NCBI GenBank assembly: GCA_027491915.1 | Contig: JAOZGC010000003.1 | Location: 23,744 to 87,743, forward strand | DNA length: 64,000 bases | Origin: Thermoproteota archaeon | Lineage (GTDB): Archaea; Korarchaeota; Korarchaeia; Korarchaeales; Korarchaeaceae | Direction: 5' to 3' | Shown: positions 15,986 through 24,200 of the stretch, in pieces | Position numbering within the stretch: the first letter of the stretch is position 1 | Layout: each line of letters opens with the position of its first letter | Notes under the pieces: model-generated | Told to the model about the DNA's origin: nothing | What the model saw: the letters and a program-made list of their open reading frames with translations, nothing else | Databases searched by the model: none | Program-made: the position numbers and the translations under genes

Positions 15986-16084
15986 TAGCCCCGCCCGGAT
16001 TCTCGCCCGATCCGATCGATCGGGATTCGAACCGGGGTCCCCAGGTCCAGAGCCTGGTGTGCTTGGCCGCTACACCACGGGGCT
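15986..16084 (-). tRNA. tRNA-Gln (CTG) with T-arm intron
   Basis: The 5' part is ordinary: acceptor AGCCCCG and anticodon loop CTCTGGA within CCAGG/CCTGG. After the T-loop TTCGAAT the matching stem does not follow directly. The pairing CCGGG plus acceptor CGGGGCT-A (CCA at 15983-15985) appears only after about 26 extra bases. Removing these restores CCCGG-TTCGAAT-CCGGG and a 73-base tRNA. Confidence 0.85.
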
Positions 16085-16153
16085 GTGGTGGCGATGTCTC
16101 CGTCGGATAAAAATGTTGCCCCGCTCGCCCACGCCTCCCTCGCCCCAGATCTC

Positions 16154-17326
16154 TCATCCCCGGCCGGGATCCACCGACGTTTCGGTCCCCCGCCGAGTCC
16201 CGGCTATGGCAGACCTGACCGCCTCTACCGGATCCTCAAACACCGTCAGCCCAGCCTCCCTCAAGATCCTTCTCCCCTCCTCTGCCGCGTTGCCTGACAG
16301 CCTGACGTACAACCTGTTACTGCTCAATCCGACGGACTCCACCGCCTCGACTATCCCCCGGGCGACCTCCTCTCCCGAGGTTATGCCGCAGAGGGCGTTG
16401 ACCACAACATTCCGGACCCGAGGATTTGACGTTATGATCTCCATGGCGGCGGCCACCCGGTCGGCCGACGCCCCCCCACCGACGTCGCAGAAGTTCGCGG
16501 GTCGCCCGCCCATGAGGCTCACCAGGTCCATCGTCGCCATCGCCAGGCCAGCCCCGTTGGCGACGGTCCCCACATCCCCGTCCAGCTCGACGTACGCCAA
16601 TCCAGCCTCCTCGGCCTTCGCCTCCCGTGGATTAGCCCTGACGGAAGGTCTCCTCCCAAATTCTTTGTGCCTGAAGAGCGCGTTGTCGTCCACCTCCAGG
16701 TGGGCGTCCAGGGCCACGGCCGTCCCATCTCCGAGCAGGCCGAGCGGGTTAACCTCGAGCAGCAGCGCGTCTGTGTCCACGATCAGCCTCCAGAGGGATG
16801 ATATGACGTCGGCCACGGCCCGGGCGGCAGCCCTCCCCCCATCGCCGACCGCGTTGGCCGCCAACCTCCTGGCCTGATGGGGCAGCAGGCCCAGGAGGGG
16901 ATCCACCTCCTCCCTCAGGAGATCGTCTGGGTACCTGCGCGCGGCCTCCTCTATGTCCATTCCCCCGTGGGGGGTCGTAACGAAGACCATCGACCTGGAG
17001 GATCTGTCCAGGACGCACCCCGCGTACACCTCATCCTCGACGTCGATGAACTCCTCCACCAGCAGGCCCTCCGGCCTGTGCCCCGAGAACTCTCTGGATA
17101 GGAGATCGCGGGCCGTCCTCTCCGCCTCTTCCTCATCCCGCACGATCACCACCCCGCCGGCCTTCCCCCTGCCTCCCACTGGGACCTGAACCTTGAGGAC
17201 CGCCGGCCACCCCACCTCGTCCGCCGAGCGAGCGGCTCCCTCTGGATCGGCGGCGAACCGGTACCTTGGAGTCGGCACCCCGGCCGCCCTGAGTAGATCC
17301 TTGGCCTCCCTCTCCAGCAGCCTCAT
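16154..17326 (-). CDS. sucC: Succinyl-CoA synthetase beta subunit (ADP-forming type)
   Basis: ATP-grasp subunit of the TCA-cycle ligase (succinyl-CoA to succinate plus ATP). It has FAADPEGAARSADEVGWPAV, KVQVPVGGRGKAGGV, LLLEVNPLGLL and the succinate/CoA-binding GGRPANFCDVGGGASADRVA. Length (390) is typical. ATG 17326; a 53-base divergent region separates it from sucD, an unusual back-to-back arrangement for the two subunits, which are normally co-directional. Confidence 0.92.
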   Translation of the reverse strand: MRLLEREAKDLLRAAGVPTPRYRFAADPEGAARSADEVGWPAVLKVQVPVGGRGKAGGVVIVRDEEEAERTARDLLSREFSGHRPEGLLVEEFIDVEDEVYAGCVLDRSSRSMVFVTTPHGGMDIEEAARRYPDDLLREEVDPLLGLLPHQARRLAANAVGDGGRAAARAVADVISSLWRLIVDTDALLLEVNPLGLLGDGTAVALDAHLEVDDNALFRHKEFGRRPSVRANPREAKAEEAGLAYVELDGDVGTVANGAGLAMATMDLVSLMGGRPANFCDVGGGASADRVAAAMEIITSNPRVRNVVVNALCGITSGEEVARGIVEAVESVGLSSNRLYVRLSGNAAEEGRRILREAGLTVFEDPVEAVRSAIAGTRRGTETSVDPGRG

Positions 17327-17379
17327 CCGGCCGCGCCGCCCTGAGAAACCGATTTAACCTTGAACCGCCGCCCGGCTGG

Positions 17380-18252
17380 ATGCCGGCGATCCTGAGGGGG
17401 AACTTGCCCACCCTGGTCCAGGGCATAACCGGAAGGCAGGGGCGGCTCCACACCAGGCTGATGCTGGACTACGGCACAGAGATCGTCGCGGGGGTCACCC
17501 CGGGGAGGGGGGGCTCCAAGGTGGAGGGGGTCCCGGTGTTCGACTCGGTTGCCGAGGCCCTGGATGAGGTCGGCCCGATCGAGGCCTCCGTAATATTCGT
17601 CCCGGCTCCCCACGCCTACGACGCCGTCTTGGAGGCGATCAGATCTGGGATAGGTCTCGTCGTGGTGATAACCGAGCACATCCCCGTCCATGACGCTATG
17701 AGGTTCATCAGGTACGCCAGGCTAGTCGGCGCCACGGTGATCGGACCGAACACCCCGGGCCTGATAGCCCCCTCCCTGGGGGTCAAGCTGGGGATAGCCC
17801 CTTCGTCCGCCTTCTCCCCCGGATCAACGGCCATAATATCCAGGAGCGGGACCTTGACCTACGAGGTCTCCCTCTCCCTCTCATCCGCGGGCTACGGCAC
17901 TTCCATAACCATCGGCCTGGGGGGCGATCCGGTCACCGGATTGGACTTCGTGGACGTGCTGGAGGAGGTCAGGTGCGATCCAGACACGGACTCCGTAGTC
18001 TTGGTGGGTGAGATAGGAGGGACTGCTGAAGAGGAGGCGGCCGAATACCTCTCTAGGGGATACCCCAAGCCGGTGGTAGCCTACGTGGCCGGGAGGACCG
18101 CCCCCCCGGGGAGGACCATGGGGCACGCCGGGGCGATAATCTCCGGGGGGCGGGGCACCGCCGAGAGCAAGATCAGGGCCCTAGAGGCCGCCGGAGTCCC
18201 CGTCGCCGAGACCCCCTTCGACATCCCCAGGCTGCTCTCCGGCCTCCGCTGA
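17380..18252 (+). CDS. sucD: Succinyl-CoA synthetase alpha subunit
   Basis: Binds CoA and carries the phosphohistidine. TLVQGITGRQGRLHTRLMLD is the CoA-binding Rossmann start. GPNTPGLI and GEIGGTAEEEAAEYL are conserved, and the active-site histidine is in GRTMGHAGAIISGGRGTAES. The 290-residue length is normal. ATG start, divergent from sucC. Its last 72 bases overlap, antisense, the C-terminus of a winged-helix gene. Confidence 0.94.
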   Translation: MPAILRGNLPTLVQGITGRQGRLHTRLMLDYGTEIVAGVTPGRGGSKVEGVPVFDSVAEALDEVGPIEASVIFVPAPHAYDAVLEAIRSGIGLVVVITEHIPVHDAMRFIRYARLVGATVIGPNTPGLIAPSLGVKLGIAPSSAFSPGSTAIISRSGTLTYEVSLSLSSAGYGTSITIGLGGDPVTGLDFVDVLEEVRCDPDTDSVVLVGEIGGTAEEEAAEYLSRGYPKPVVAYVAGRTAPPGRTMGHAGAIISGGRGTAESKIRALEAAGVPVAETPFDIPRLLSGLR

Positions 18253-18525
18253 CTCACCGGCCTCCTCCCGAGATTGAGGCCCGCGAACCCCCAGCGGCGG
18301 TATGGACACCTCGGCCCTGGACGCCTCCCTCTCTCCCTCCTCCGTCAGAGAGAAGAAGCTGTATCCTCCGTGCCTGAAGGATCTGATGAGTCCCCTCTTC
18401 TCCAGTTCGTCGATCGCCCGCAGGATCCTCCCCACGGAGATGCCCGTCTCCCTGACGAGCTCCCTCATGTGGACGGTCGTCTTACCCCTGAGCGCCCTAA
18501 GCACTGCCTTCTCGACGTCCCCCAT
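18181..18525 (-). CDS. Winged-helix DNA-binding protein
   Basis: A 114-residue protein with a winged helix-turn-helix at residues 3-68: VEKAVLRALRGKTTVHMREL, ISVGRILRAIDELEKRGLI and the wing FRHGGYSFFSLTEEG. The Gly/Glu-rich C-terminal tail overlaps the end of sucD on the other strand. A transcriptional regulator is likely; the target is unknown. ATG 18525 fits the fold better than the upstream starts. Confidence 0.65.
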   Translation of the reverse strand: MGDVEKAVLRALRGKTTVHMRELVRETGISVGRILRAIDELEKRGLIRSFRHGGYSFFSLTEEGEREASRAEVSIPPLGVRGPQSREEAGESAEAGEQPGDVEGGLGDGDSGGL

Positions 18526-18620
18526 ATCAGAGGGCACGGGCGAAGCGGCGCCCCGGGATAATATAAGATGCGGGCGCAACTTTATGAATGCGCCAGTGAG
18601 CCCGGACCGGGGTGAACCCG

Positions 18621-18785
18621 ATGCCGATAGAGGATCCCGTCAAGAGGAGGATAGCGGCCAAGGCCCTCCTCGAGTACAAGATATGCAGGAAATGCGGCGC
18701 GAAGAATCCCATTGGGGCCACCAAGTGCAGGAGGTGCAGGAGCAAGAATCTCAGACTCAAGAGAACTAAACTCAGCAGGAGGTGA
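18621..18785 (+). CDS. rpl40e: 50S ribosomal protein L40e
   Basis: A 54-residue zinc-finger ribosomal protein: AAKALLEYKICRKCGAKNP, then TKCRRCRSKNLRLK, ending KTRR-like KLSRR. Its four cysteines sit in two CxxC pairs. ATG 18621 follows GGGGTGA. It is fused to ubiquitin in eukaryotes and standalone here. tRNA-Arg follows 18 bases later. Confidence 0.92.
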   Translation: MPIEDPVKRRIAAKALLEYKICRKCGAKNPIGATKCRRCRSKNLRLKRTKLSRR

Positions 18786-18803
18786 GGTTCACCCTCGTGT
18801 TGC

Positions 18804-18879
18804 GGGCCCGTAGCTCAGCACGGATCAGAGCGCCGGCCTGCGGAGCCGGAGGCCGCGGGTTCGAGTCCCGCCGGGCCCG
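18804..18879 (+). tRNA. tRNA-Arg (GCG)
   Basis: The acceptor is GGGCCCG/CGGGCCC, the anticodon loop CTGCGGA is in CCGGC/GCCGG, the T-arm is GCGGG-TTCGAGT-CCCGC and the discriminator is G. Very similar in body to the tRNA-Arg at 6414. Confidence 0.94.
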
Positions 18880-18972
18880 CTCTCAGGATGGTCGGCGGGC
18901 GCAGTTTTAATCTCCCCCGGGGCCGAATTCGGGGTGTGAGCTCTGTCGGAGTCAGAGCCGGGACGAGGTTCC

Positions 18973-19155
18973 GTGGAACTAGGAGAGTGCTCTGTGATCG
19001 GGTGCGGAGAGCCCGCCGTTAAGGTGGTCGGGAGGAGGTACCTGCCGGCCCTGCAGGCCCTGAAGCTGAGGGTGAACCCCAGGGTCAGGGAGTTTCCGCT
19101 CTGCAAGAAGCACTACAAGATGGCCAGGGAGGCCCTCAAGGAGCTCTCCAGGTGA
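18973..19155 (+). CDS. Small zinc-finger-like protein, unrecognised
   Basis: A 60-residue basic protein with CSVIGC near the N-terminus and PLCKKHYK near the C-terminus. This is a C-x4-C plus C-x2-H arrangement that could hold one zinc ion. Between them lies a basic stretch (VVGRRYLPALQALKLRVNPR). GTG start; a TTTTAAT box near 18903-18909 suggests its own promoter. The 3' end overlaps the convergent methyltransferase by 20 bases. I cannot assign a function; size, charge and zinc site suggest an RNA- or ribosome-associated protein. Confidence 0.6.
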   Translation: MELGECSVIGCGEPAVKVVGRRYLPALQALKLRVNPRVREFPLCKKHYKMAREALKELSR

Positions 19156-19756
19156 TCTCCCACACCACCAACTCTTCGAACCTGAGGGCCCTCCTTCCCA
19201 CGATCCGTCCGGTCAGGCCGATAGACGCGATCTCCTCTATGGTCTCTCTGATTCCGTTCCTCACCGACTGGAGGATCAGGGCCCTCCCGGCGGGAGAGAG
19301 GACTTCGGGCAGGCCGCGCAGGAGCCTGTCCAGGAAGGCCCGGCCCCGCGGGAGTCCCCCGGCCCACGCGGCCGACTCAACGTCTCTCGGCTCCTCGGCC
19401 AGGTATGGCGGGTTTGATATCACCAGGTCGAACTTTTCATCCCTGATCGGGGAGAACAAATCCCCCAGACGGGCCTCGAACGATCCGTCCAGCCCGGCCG
19501 CTTCTGCGTTTTCCCTGGCGGCCGCCACCGCCGAAGGATTCACGTCCACTCCGACGACCATAGCCGCCCCGCGGGCTGACGCCAGTATGCCCAAGATCCC
19601 GCATCCGGTGCCCACGTCCAGGACCCTGAGGCCTGAGACCTCCTCACCGAGGAGTACCTCCGCCAGGAGCTCCGTGTCCTCGGCTGGCGGATAAACCCCA
19701 GGGGGAACTCGGAACCGGAGCCGTCCGAGTTTGAACAGCCTATTCGGCCCGCTCAC
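19136..19756 (-). CDS. Release-factor glutamine methyltransferase (HemK/Mtq2 type)
   Basis: SAM-dependent methyltransferase. GVYPPAEDTELL is the substrate-proximal loop, VLDVGTGCGILGI binds SAM, and DLVISNPPYLAEEPRDVE holds the NPPY catalytic motif for amide nitrogen. The family methylates the GGQ glutamine of release factors, so aRF1 (3241) is the expected target. The 206-residue length without a long N-terminal domain is the archaeal/eukaryotic Mtq2 form. GTG 19756 overlaps the ksgA stop as GTGA, indicating translational coupling. Confidence 0.88.
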   Translation of the reverse strand: MSGPNRLFKLGRLRFRVPPGVYPPAEDTELLAEVLLGEEVSGLRVLDVGTGCGILGILASARGAAMVVGVDVNPSAVAAARENAEAAGLDGSFEARLGDLFSPIRDEKFDLVISNPPYLAEEPRDVESAAWAGGLPRGRAFLDRLLRGLPEVLSPAGRALILQSVRNGIRETIEEIASIGLTGRIVGRRALRFEELVVWEITWRAP

Positions 19757-20607
19757 CCGACCACCTCCAGGAGATATTCCGCGAGCCTGAGATAATCCCC
19801 CGGCGTGAGCTCGTACGCCCTGGACCCCAGGTCCACCGGGGCCATCTCGGCGTCCAACTCCGGGTCGCGGCTTCCCATCCTCCTCAACCACGATATCAGG
19901 GGGGTCCTGATGAGCCTTCTCTTTTTGAAGAAGACGTGGGGAAGAAACTGCTTCAACACCAGCAGCCTGGGGTCTGAGGGGGGGACCTCCGGCCTCGGCC
20001 TCATGCTCAGCACGGCCGCCTCGACGCTGGGCCTGGGATAGAAGACCTGAGGCGCCAGTATGGCCCTGACCTTCACCTCGAACCTCGCCTGAGTCAACAC
20101 GCTGAGGCTGCCGTAGTTACCCTCGCCCGGCATCGCGATCAGCCTATGAGCGAATTCCCTCTGGAGGGACAGACCTATCGACTTAACCTCCCTGAAGATC
20201 AGGTGAAGGATCAACCTCGAGGATATCCCGAAGGGAGGATTGGACGCGACCGAATCGAATTCCAGCCGCCTCAAAACCCGGGGCGCCTCTCCCACGACGA
20301 CCTCCACTGGTCTGCCGGCGAACCTCTCTCTCAAGCGGGCTCCCAACCTGGGATCCACCTCGACGGCAACCACAGAGTCGGCTCCCGCCGCCAGTATGGC
20401 CTCGGTCAGGTTCCCCGCCCCGGCGCCCACCTCTAGGACCTTAAGCCCGCGCACGCCCCCCGCCTCGACTATGATCTCCAGCGCCCTCCTGGATATCAGG
20501 TGGTGCTGCCCCAGTTCCCTGGACGGCCTCGCCAGGGTCTCTCTCAGCAGGTCAGTCACCTCTTTCCGGAGGTCGGGATCCCACCGCCTCACGTACTCGG
20601 GGGGCAC
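19753..20607 (-). CDS. ksgA: rRNA adenine dimethyltransferase (KsgA/Dim1)
   Basis: Dimethylates two adjacent adenines near the 3' end of 16S rRNA. It has LGQHHLISRRALEIIVEAGG, the SAM site VLEVGAGAGNLTEAIL, VEVDPRLG, and catalytic VASNPPFGISSRLI. The C-domain has VFYPRPSVEAAVLSMRP. The 284-residue length fits. It is followed by the coupled release-factor methyltransferase. Confidence 0.94.
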   Translation of the reverse strand: MPPEYVRRWDPDLRKEVTDLLRETLARPSRELGQHHLISRRALEIIVEAGGVRGLKVLEVGAGAGNLTEAILAAGADSVVAVEVDPRLGARLRERFAGRPVEVVVGEAPRVLRRLEFDSVASNPPFGISSRLILHLIFREVKSIGLSLQREFAHRLIAMPGEGNYGSLSVLTQARFEVKVRAILAPQVFYPRPSVEAAVLSMRPRPEVPPSDPRLLVLKQFLPHVFFKKRRLIRTPLISWLRRMGSRDPELDAEMAPVDLGSRAYELTPGDYLRLAEYLLEVVG

Positions 20608-20668
20608 GCGACGCCGGCCGCCGCTGCCTATTTATCCCCCTCCCGAGGGAGGGGCGGGAGGTGCTCGC

Positions 20669-22120
20669 ATGTCGGCGGCCTCCGTCTTGGAGAGGATCGA
20701 CGAGGTAAGGTGGATGCTGCCTCGGTCTTACAAGAGCGGGATGAGGGTGCCGGGACTGGTCATCGCGACGGAGAAGCTCTTGCGCCACATAGAGAGAAAG
20801 TCCCTGGACCAGCTGGCCAACGTGGCCTCCCTGCCCGGAATATACAGGTACTCCATGGCCATGCCCGACGTGCACACCGGGTACGGCTTTCCGATAGGGG
20901 GCGTCGCGGCGTTCGACGCCTACGACGGTGTGATCAGTCCCGGAGGGGTCGGCTTCGACATAAATTGCGGCGTCAGGGTTCTAAGAACAGATCTCCGTGA
21001 GGAGGATGTCAGACCACTCCTGTCTCGACTCGTGGAGACGATCTTCTCCATGGTCCCGTCTGGGCTTGGAAGCAGGGGGAGACTCAGGCTGAGCGAGCCC
21101 CAGATAGACGAGGTATTGATGAGAGGGGCAAGGTGGGCGGTCGATCAGGGATACGGGTGGGATCAGGACCTGGCCCACACCGAGGAGGGCGGATGCATGG
21201 AGGGCGCCGATCCCTCTGTCGTGAGCAGCAGGGCCAAGAGGAGGGGGGCTCCTCAGCTGGGGACGCTGGGAAGCGGAAACCACTTCTTGGAGGTCCAGGT
21301 GGTGGATAAGATATACGATGAGGCCGCAGCGCGGGCTCTGGGGATAGAGGGTCCCGGCCAGGTTACCGTCATGATCCACACCGGCAGCAGGGGGCTTGGC
21401 CACCAGGTGGCCTCCGACTTCCTGGAGGAGATGCTCTCCAGGGCCGGTCAACTCGATTTCCGGCTCCCCGACAGGCAGCTGATATGCGCCTACGCCGGGA
21501 CCAAGACCGCGGAGCGGTACTTCGCGGCCATGCGTGGGGCGGCCAACTACGCGTGGGCCAACCGGCAGATCATAATGCACTGGGTCAGGCAGGCCTTCGA
21601 GAGGGTGCTCGGCAGGAGCCCCGAGGACCTCGGCATGAGGTTGATCTACGACGTGGCCCACAACATAGCCAAGCTCGAGGAGCACGAGGTGGACGGCAGG
21701 ACGGTTAGAGTTTACGTTCACAGGAAGGGGGCGACCAGAGCCTTCCCCCCAGGGAGACCGGAGCTGCCTCCAGACTACAGGGAGGTGGGCCAGCCCGTCT
21801 TGATACCGGGATCCGAGGGGACCGCCTCCTACATCCTGATCGGAACTCGGAGGGCCATGGAGGAGACCTTCGGCTCCGCGGCCCACGGGGCTGGCAGGAT
21901 GATGAGCCGCTCGGCAGCCAAGAGGACCTACCGGGGAAGGCAGATAGTGGAGCAGCTGGCCAGCCGGGGGATAATAGTGAAACCGGCATCCTTCGCGGTG
22001 GCTGCCGAGGAGGCTCCCGGGGCCTACAAAGACGTGGACGAGGTCGCCTTGGCCACCCACAAGGCGGGCATAGCCAGGCTGGTCGTCAGGATGAGACCGA
22101 TGGGAGTGGTCAAGGGTTGA
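20669..22120 (+). CDS. rtcB: RNA-splicing ligase RtcB
   Basis: Joins tRNA halves after intron removal, using GTP and Mn2+. GYGFPIGGVAAFD, SPGGVGFDINCGVRVLRT (metal cysteine), LGTLGSGNHFLEVQVV, HTGSRGLGHQV and the C-terminal PHGAGR-equivalent AAHGAGRMMSR (histidine guanylylation region) are present. ATG 20669 with GCGGGAGGTG upstream gives 483 residues; a much longer in-frame reading from 20240 runs antisense through ksgA and is rejected. It fits a genome with many tRNA introns. Confidence 0.96.
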   Translation: MSAASVLERIDEVRWMLPRSYKSGMRVPGLVIATEKLLRHIERKSLDQLANVASLPGIYRYSMAMPDVHTGYGFPIGGVAAFDAYDGVISPGGVGFDINCGVRVLRTDLREEDVRPLLSRLVETIFSMVPSGLGSRGRLRLSEPQIDEVLMRGARWAVDQGYGWDQDLAHTEEGGCMEGADPSVVSSRAKRRGAPQLGTLGSGNHFLEVQVVDKIYDEAAARALGIEGPGQVTVMIHTGSRGLGHQVASDFLEEMLSRAGQLDFRLPDRQLICAYAGTKTAERYFAAMRGAANYAWANRQIIMHWVRQAFERVLGRSPEDLGMRLIYDVAHNIAKLEEHEVDGRTVRVYVHRKGATRAFPPGRPELPPDYREVGQPVLIPGSEGTASYILIGTRRAMEETFGSAAHGAGRMMSRSAAKRTYRGRQIVEQLASRGIIVKPASFAVAAEEAPGAYKDVDEVALATHKAGIARLVVRMRPMGVVKG

Positions 22121-22172
22121 GGCGGACCGAGCCTTAATAAACGGGCCGCGTGTCGCGGGTGGGTGCCCCGGC

Positions 22173-22973
22173 TTGGCCAGGGAAGCGAGGGATGGGGACT
22201 TCGTGCTCGTCCACCTCAGCCTGTGGGATGCAGACGGGGGGGATCTGATCTACACCACCGACGAGGCGGTGGCGCGGGAGTCCGGCGACTACGACGAGGA
22301 CAGGATCTACGAGCCGGTACTGATAATCCTCGGAAGGGGGAAATTCTTTCCTGAATTAGAGTCTCAAATCGTAGGGATGAAACCTGGGGACACTAAAGAG
22401 ATAATCTTAGAGCCGAGAGAGGCCTTCGGTGAGAGGGACGAATCCAAGGTGAGGACGATCCCGCTAGGCAGGCTGAAGAGAGCCGGGCTAGGGGACGTCT
22501 TCCCCGGGGACAGGATAAAGATGGGGGGCGAGACAGGCACGATCCTCTCGATAAGCGGGGGAAGGGTCAAGGTGGATTTCAATCATCCCCTGGCCGGCCG
22601 AAGGATAAGGGCGAGGGTGACCCTGCTGTCAGTGCTCGAGGATACCGGGGAGAAGGTCAGGGCGCTGACCGCCGACGTCTTCGGCGTCCCGATCGACAGG
22701 GTGACGGCCGAGTTCTTGGATGGGACGGCCGTGGTGGAGATACCCCCTGCCGCCTACATGAGGCGAGACGCGCTGGACAGGAAGATAAGGATCGCTTCCG
22801 TGATGATGAACAGGCTCAAGGAGGTGGAAAAGCTCAGGTTCGTCGAGACCTTTCAACTCCCAGGCGAGGGATCGGAAGTGGAGGACGCCGGTTCGGGAGA
22901 GGAACCGAGCGGTGGAACCGAGACGGGGGCGGAGGAACGGGGGGGTGGAGGAGAGTCCCAGCCTTCAGATTAG
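22173..22973 (+). CDS. FKBP-type peptidyl-prolyl isomerase (SlyD-like)
   Basis: Prolyl isomerase/chaperone of the archaeal SlyD-like group. It opens with GDFVLVHLSLWDADG, then PVLIILGRGKFFPELESQIV and GMKPGDTKEIILEPREAFGE. An insert-in-flap follows, then VDFNHPLAGRRIRARVTLL. About 100 residues after the FKBP core form an extra domain (VFGVPIDRVTAEF), ending in a Glu/Gly-rich disordered tail. TTG start; 266 residues. The last nine bases overlap the convergent UPF0179 gene. Confidence 0.9.
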   Translation: MAREARDGDFVLVHLSLWDADGGDLIYTTDEAVARESGDYDEDRIYEPVLIILGRGKFFPELESQIVGMKPGDTKEIILEPREAFGERDESKVRTIPLGRLKRAGLGDVFPGDRIKMGGETGTILSISGGRVKVDFNHPLAGRRIRARVTLLSVLEDTGEKVRALTADVFGVPIDRVTAEFLDGTAVVEIPPAAYMRRDALDRKIRIASVMMNRLKEVEKLRFVETFQLPGEGSEVEDAGSGEEPSGGTETGAEERGGGGESQPSD

Positions 22974-23414
22974 GAGCCTCACCCTGCAGAGCCTGCGATC
23001 CTCCCGAGGACAGTCGATCCTCCCTCCGACGGAGATGACCATGATCCTGTCCCCGGCCAGGAGGCCGGAAGGCCTGCACTCGTCGACCAGATCGCACTCT
23101 CCCTCTCGGCACCTGGGGGGCTCGTACTTCACTATCTCCCCCTCCCTGGCCAGCCTGACCGGGAGGGCAACCTCCAACTCCGCCAGCTTGACCCTAGCCG
23201 GGACGACTACCCCGTGAACCTCGCACGGGAACCTCTTCTTCGCCGCCCTGGAAACCACCTCATAGAGCCTGCCCTCCATCAAGCTTCCTGTACAAACAGA
23301 CCTGAATTTGCAGGACGAGCAGGCGTCCGCTTCCCCGATGAAGAGGAACCTGGCCCCTCTCTCAATCATGTAGTCGGGAAGCAGGGTAACGATCTCTCTC
23401 TCGGGGTGTTCCAC
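22965..23414 (-). CDS. UPF0179 family protein
   Basis: A 149-residue conserved archaeal protein of unknown function. It has a cysteine-rich core: FIGEADACSSCKFRSVC, RFPCEVHGVVVP, RCREGECDLVDEC and DCPREDRRLCRV, which could bind metal or an iron-sulfur cluster. The spacing and the ending GDRIMVISVGGRIDCP match UPF0179. GTG start; divergent from psmB. Confidence 0.85.
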   Translation of the reverse strand: MEHPEREIVTLLPDYMIERGARFLFIGEADACSSCKFRSVCTGSLMEGRLYEVVSRAAKKRFPCEVHGVVVPARVKLAELEVALPVRLAREGEIVKYEPPRCREGECDLVDECRPSGLLAGDRIMVISVGGRIDCPREDRRLCRVRLLI

Positions 23415-23440
23415 CGTCGCCCGGGATCACCACCGGCATG

Positions 23441-23489
23441 GTTTTAAAATCCTGGCCGCCCGCAGCCTCGTCGCGGGTTCGAACCCGCG
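23441..23489 (+). promoter_or_regulatory. psmB promoter with 18-base palindrome
   Basis: A TTTTAAAAT box (about 23441-23449) predicts a transcript start near 23472. Exactly there lies CGCGGGTTCGAACCCGCG (23472-23489), a perfect palindrome. It contains a tRNA T-arm-like GGTTCGAACC core, but no cloverleaf can be built. It could be an operator or a structured mRNA leader. Confidence 0.5.
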
Positions 23490-23518
23490 TCCACCTTGGA
23501 TAAAAGGGGTAGATCCGA

Positions 23519-24196
23519 TTGAGACCGGAGGAACTAGCCGGCGGCCCGCCGAGGCTCAGAGAGGAGGTAGAGAGGCTGGCCCTGAAGGGGACGACCACCG
23601 TGGGGATAAAGGTGGCCGACGGCGTCGTGTTGGCTGCCGACAAGAGGGCCTCATCTCAGACCTTCGTGGCCAGCAAAAAGGCCAGGAAGATACTGAAGGT
23701 CGATGACAAGACGGCCGTCACGATCTCTGGGGTGGTGGCAGATGCGCAGTTTCTCGTCAACAACCTGAAGGCCTTCTCCGACATTTACAGGGTGGAGCAC
23801 GGGAGGCCCATGGCTGTCGGGGGGAAGGCCAGGTACCTGTCCCTCCTGCTGAGGTCCTACGGCAGGCTGTTCCTGATAGCTCACATGCTGGTCGGCGGGA
23901 TAGACGACGGGGGACCGGCCCTCTTTGGGGTGGATTTCTTTGGCACGGTCTCGGAGGAGGTATACACCGCGGCCGGATCCGGCTCACCGGTCGCCCTGGC
24001 CGTTATAGAGGAGAGGTACGATCCGGCGATGACCCTGGACGAGGCCGAGTTCCTCGCGCTGGACGCTATGGCCGCAGCCCTGTCCAGGGATACGGCCACC
24101 GGGGACGGCATAGACGTCGCCGAGATAAGCGGCTCTGGCCTCCGCCTCCTCTCTCCGGCCCAGATAGAATCCATTCTGAGATCCCTCAAAAGGTGA
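23519..24196 (+). CDS. psmB: Proteasome beta subunit
   Basis: N-terminal-nucleophile protease of the 20S core. A propeptide of about 23 residues precedes GTTTVGIKVADGVVLAADKRA, where the first Thr after Gly becomes the catalytic residue; Asp and Lys of the active site follow (VVLAADKRAS). GGIDDGGPALFGVDFFG and TAAGSGSPVAL are typical. TTG start; 225 residues. The aCPSF1 gene follows after four bases, so the two are co-transcribed. Processed active form is likely. Confidence 0.95.
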   Translation: MRPEELAGGPPRLREEVERLALKGTTTVGIKVADGVVLAADKRASSQTFVASKKARKILKVDDKTAVTISGVVADAQFLVNNLKAFSDIYRVEHGRPMAVGGKARYLSLLLRSYGRLFLIAHMLVGGIDDGGPALFGVDFFGTVSEEVYTAAGSGSPVALAVIEERYDPAMTLDEAEFLALDAMAAALSRDTATGDGIDVAEISGSGLRLLSPAQIESILRSLKR

Positions 24197-24200
24197 CCCC

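Noticed and set aside
20240..20668. 143-residue N-terminal extension of RtcB
   Set aside because: It runs antisense through ksgA, has no RtcB similarity, and a good ribosome-binding site precedes ATG 20669.
23451..23500. Possible tRNA or split-tRNA half (GGTTCGAACC T-arm-like sequence)
   Set aside because: The T-loop would be one base short, no acceptor partner or anticodon arm pairs, and the core is part of a perfect palindrome at a promoter. Kept only as a regulatory palindrome.
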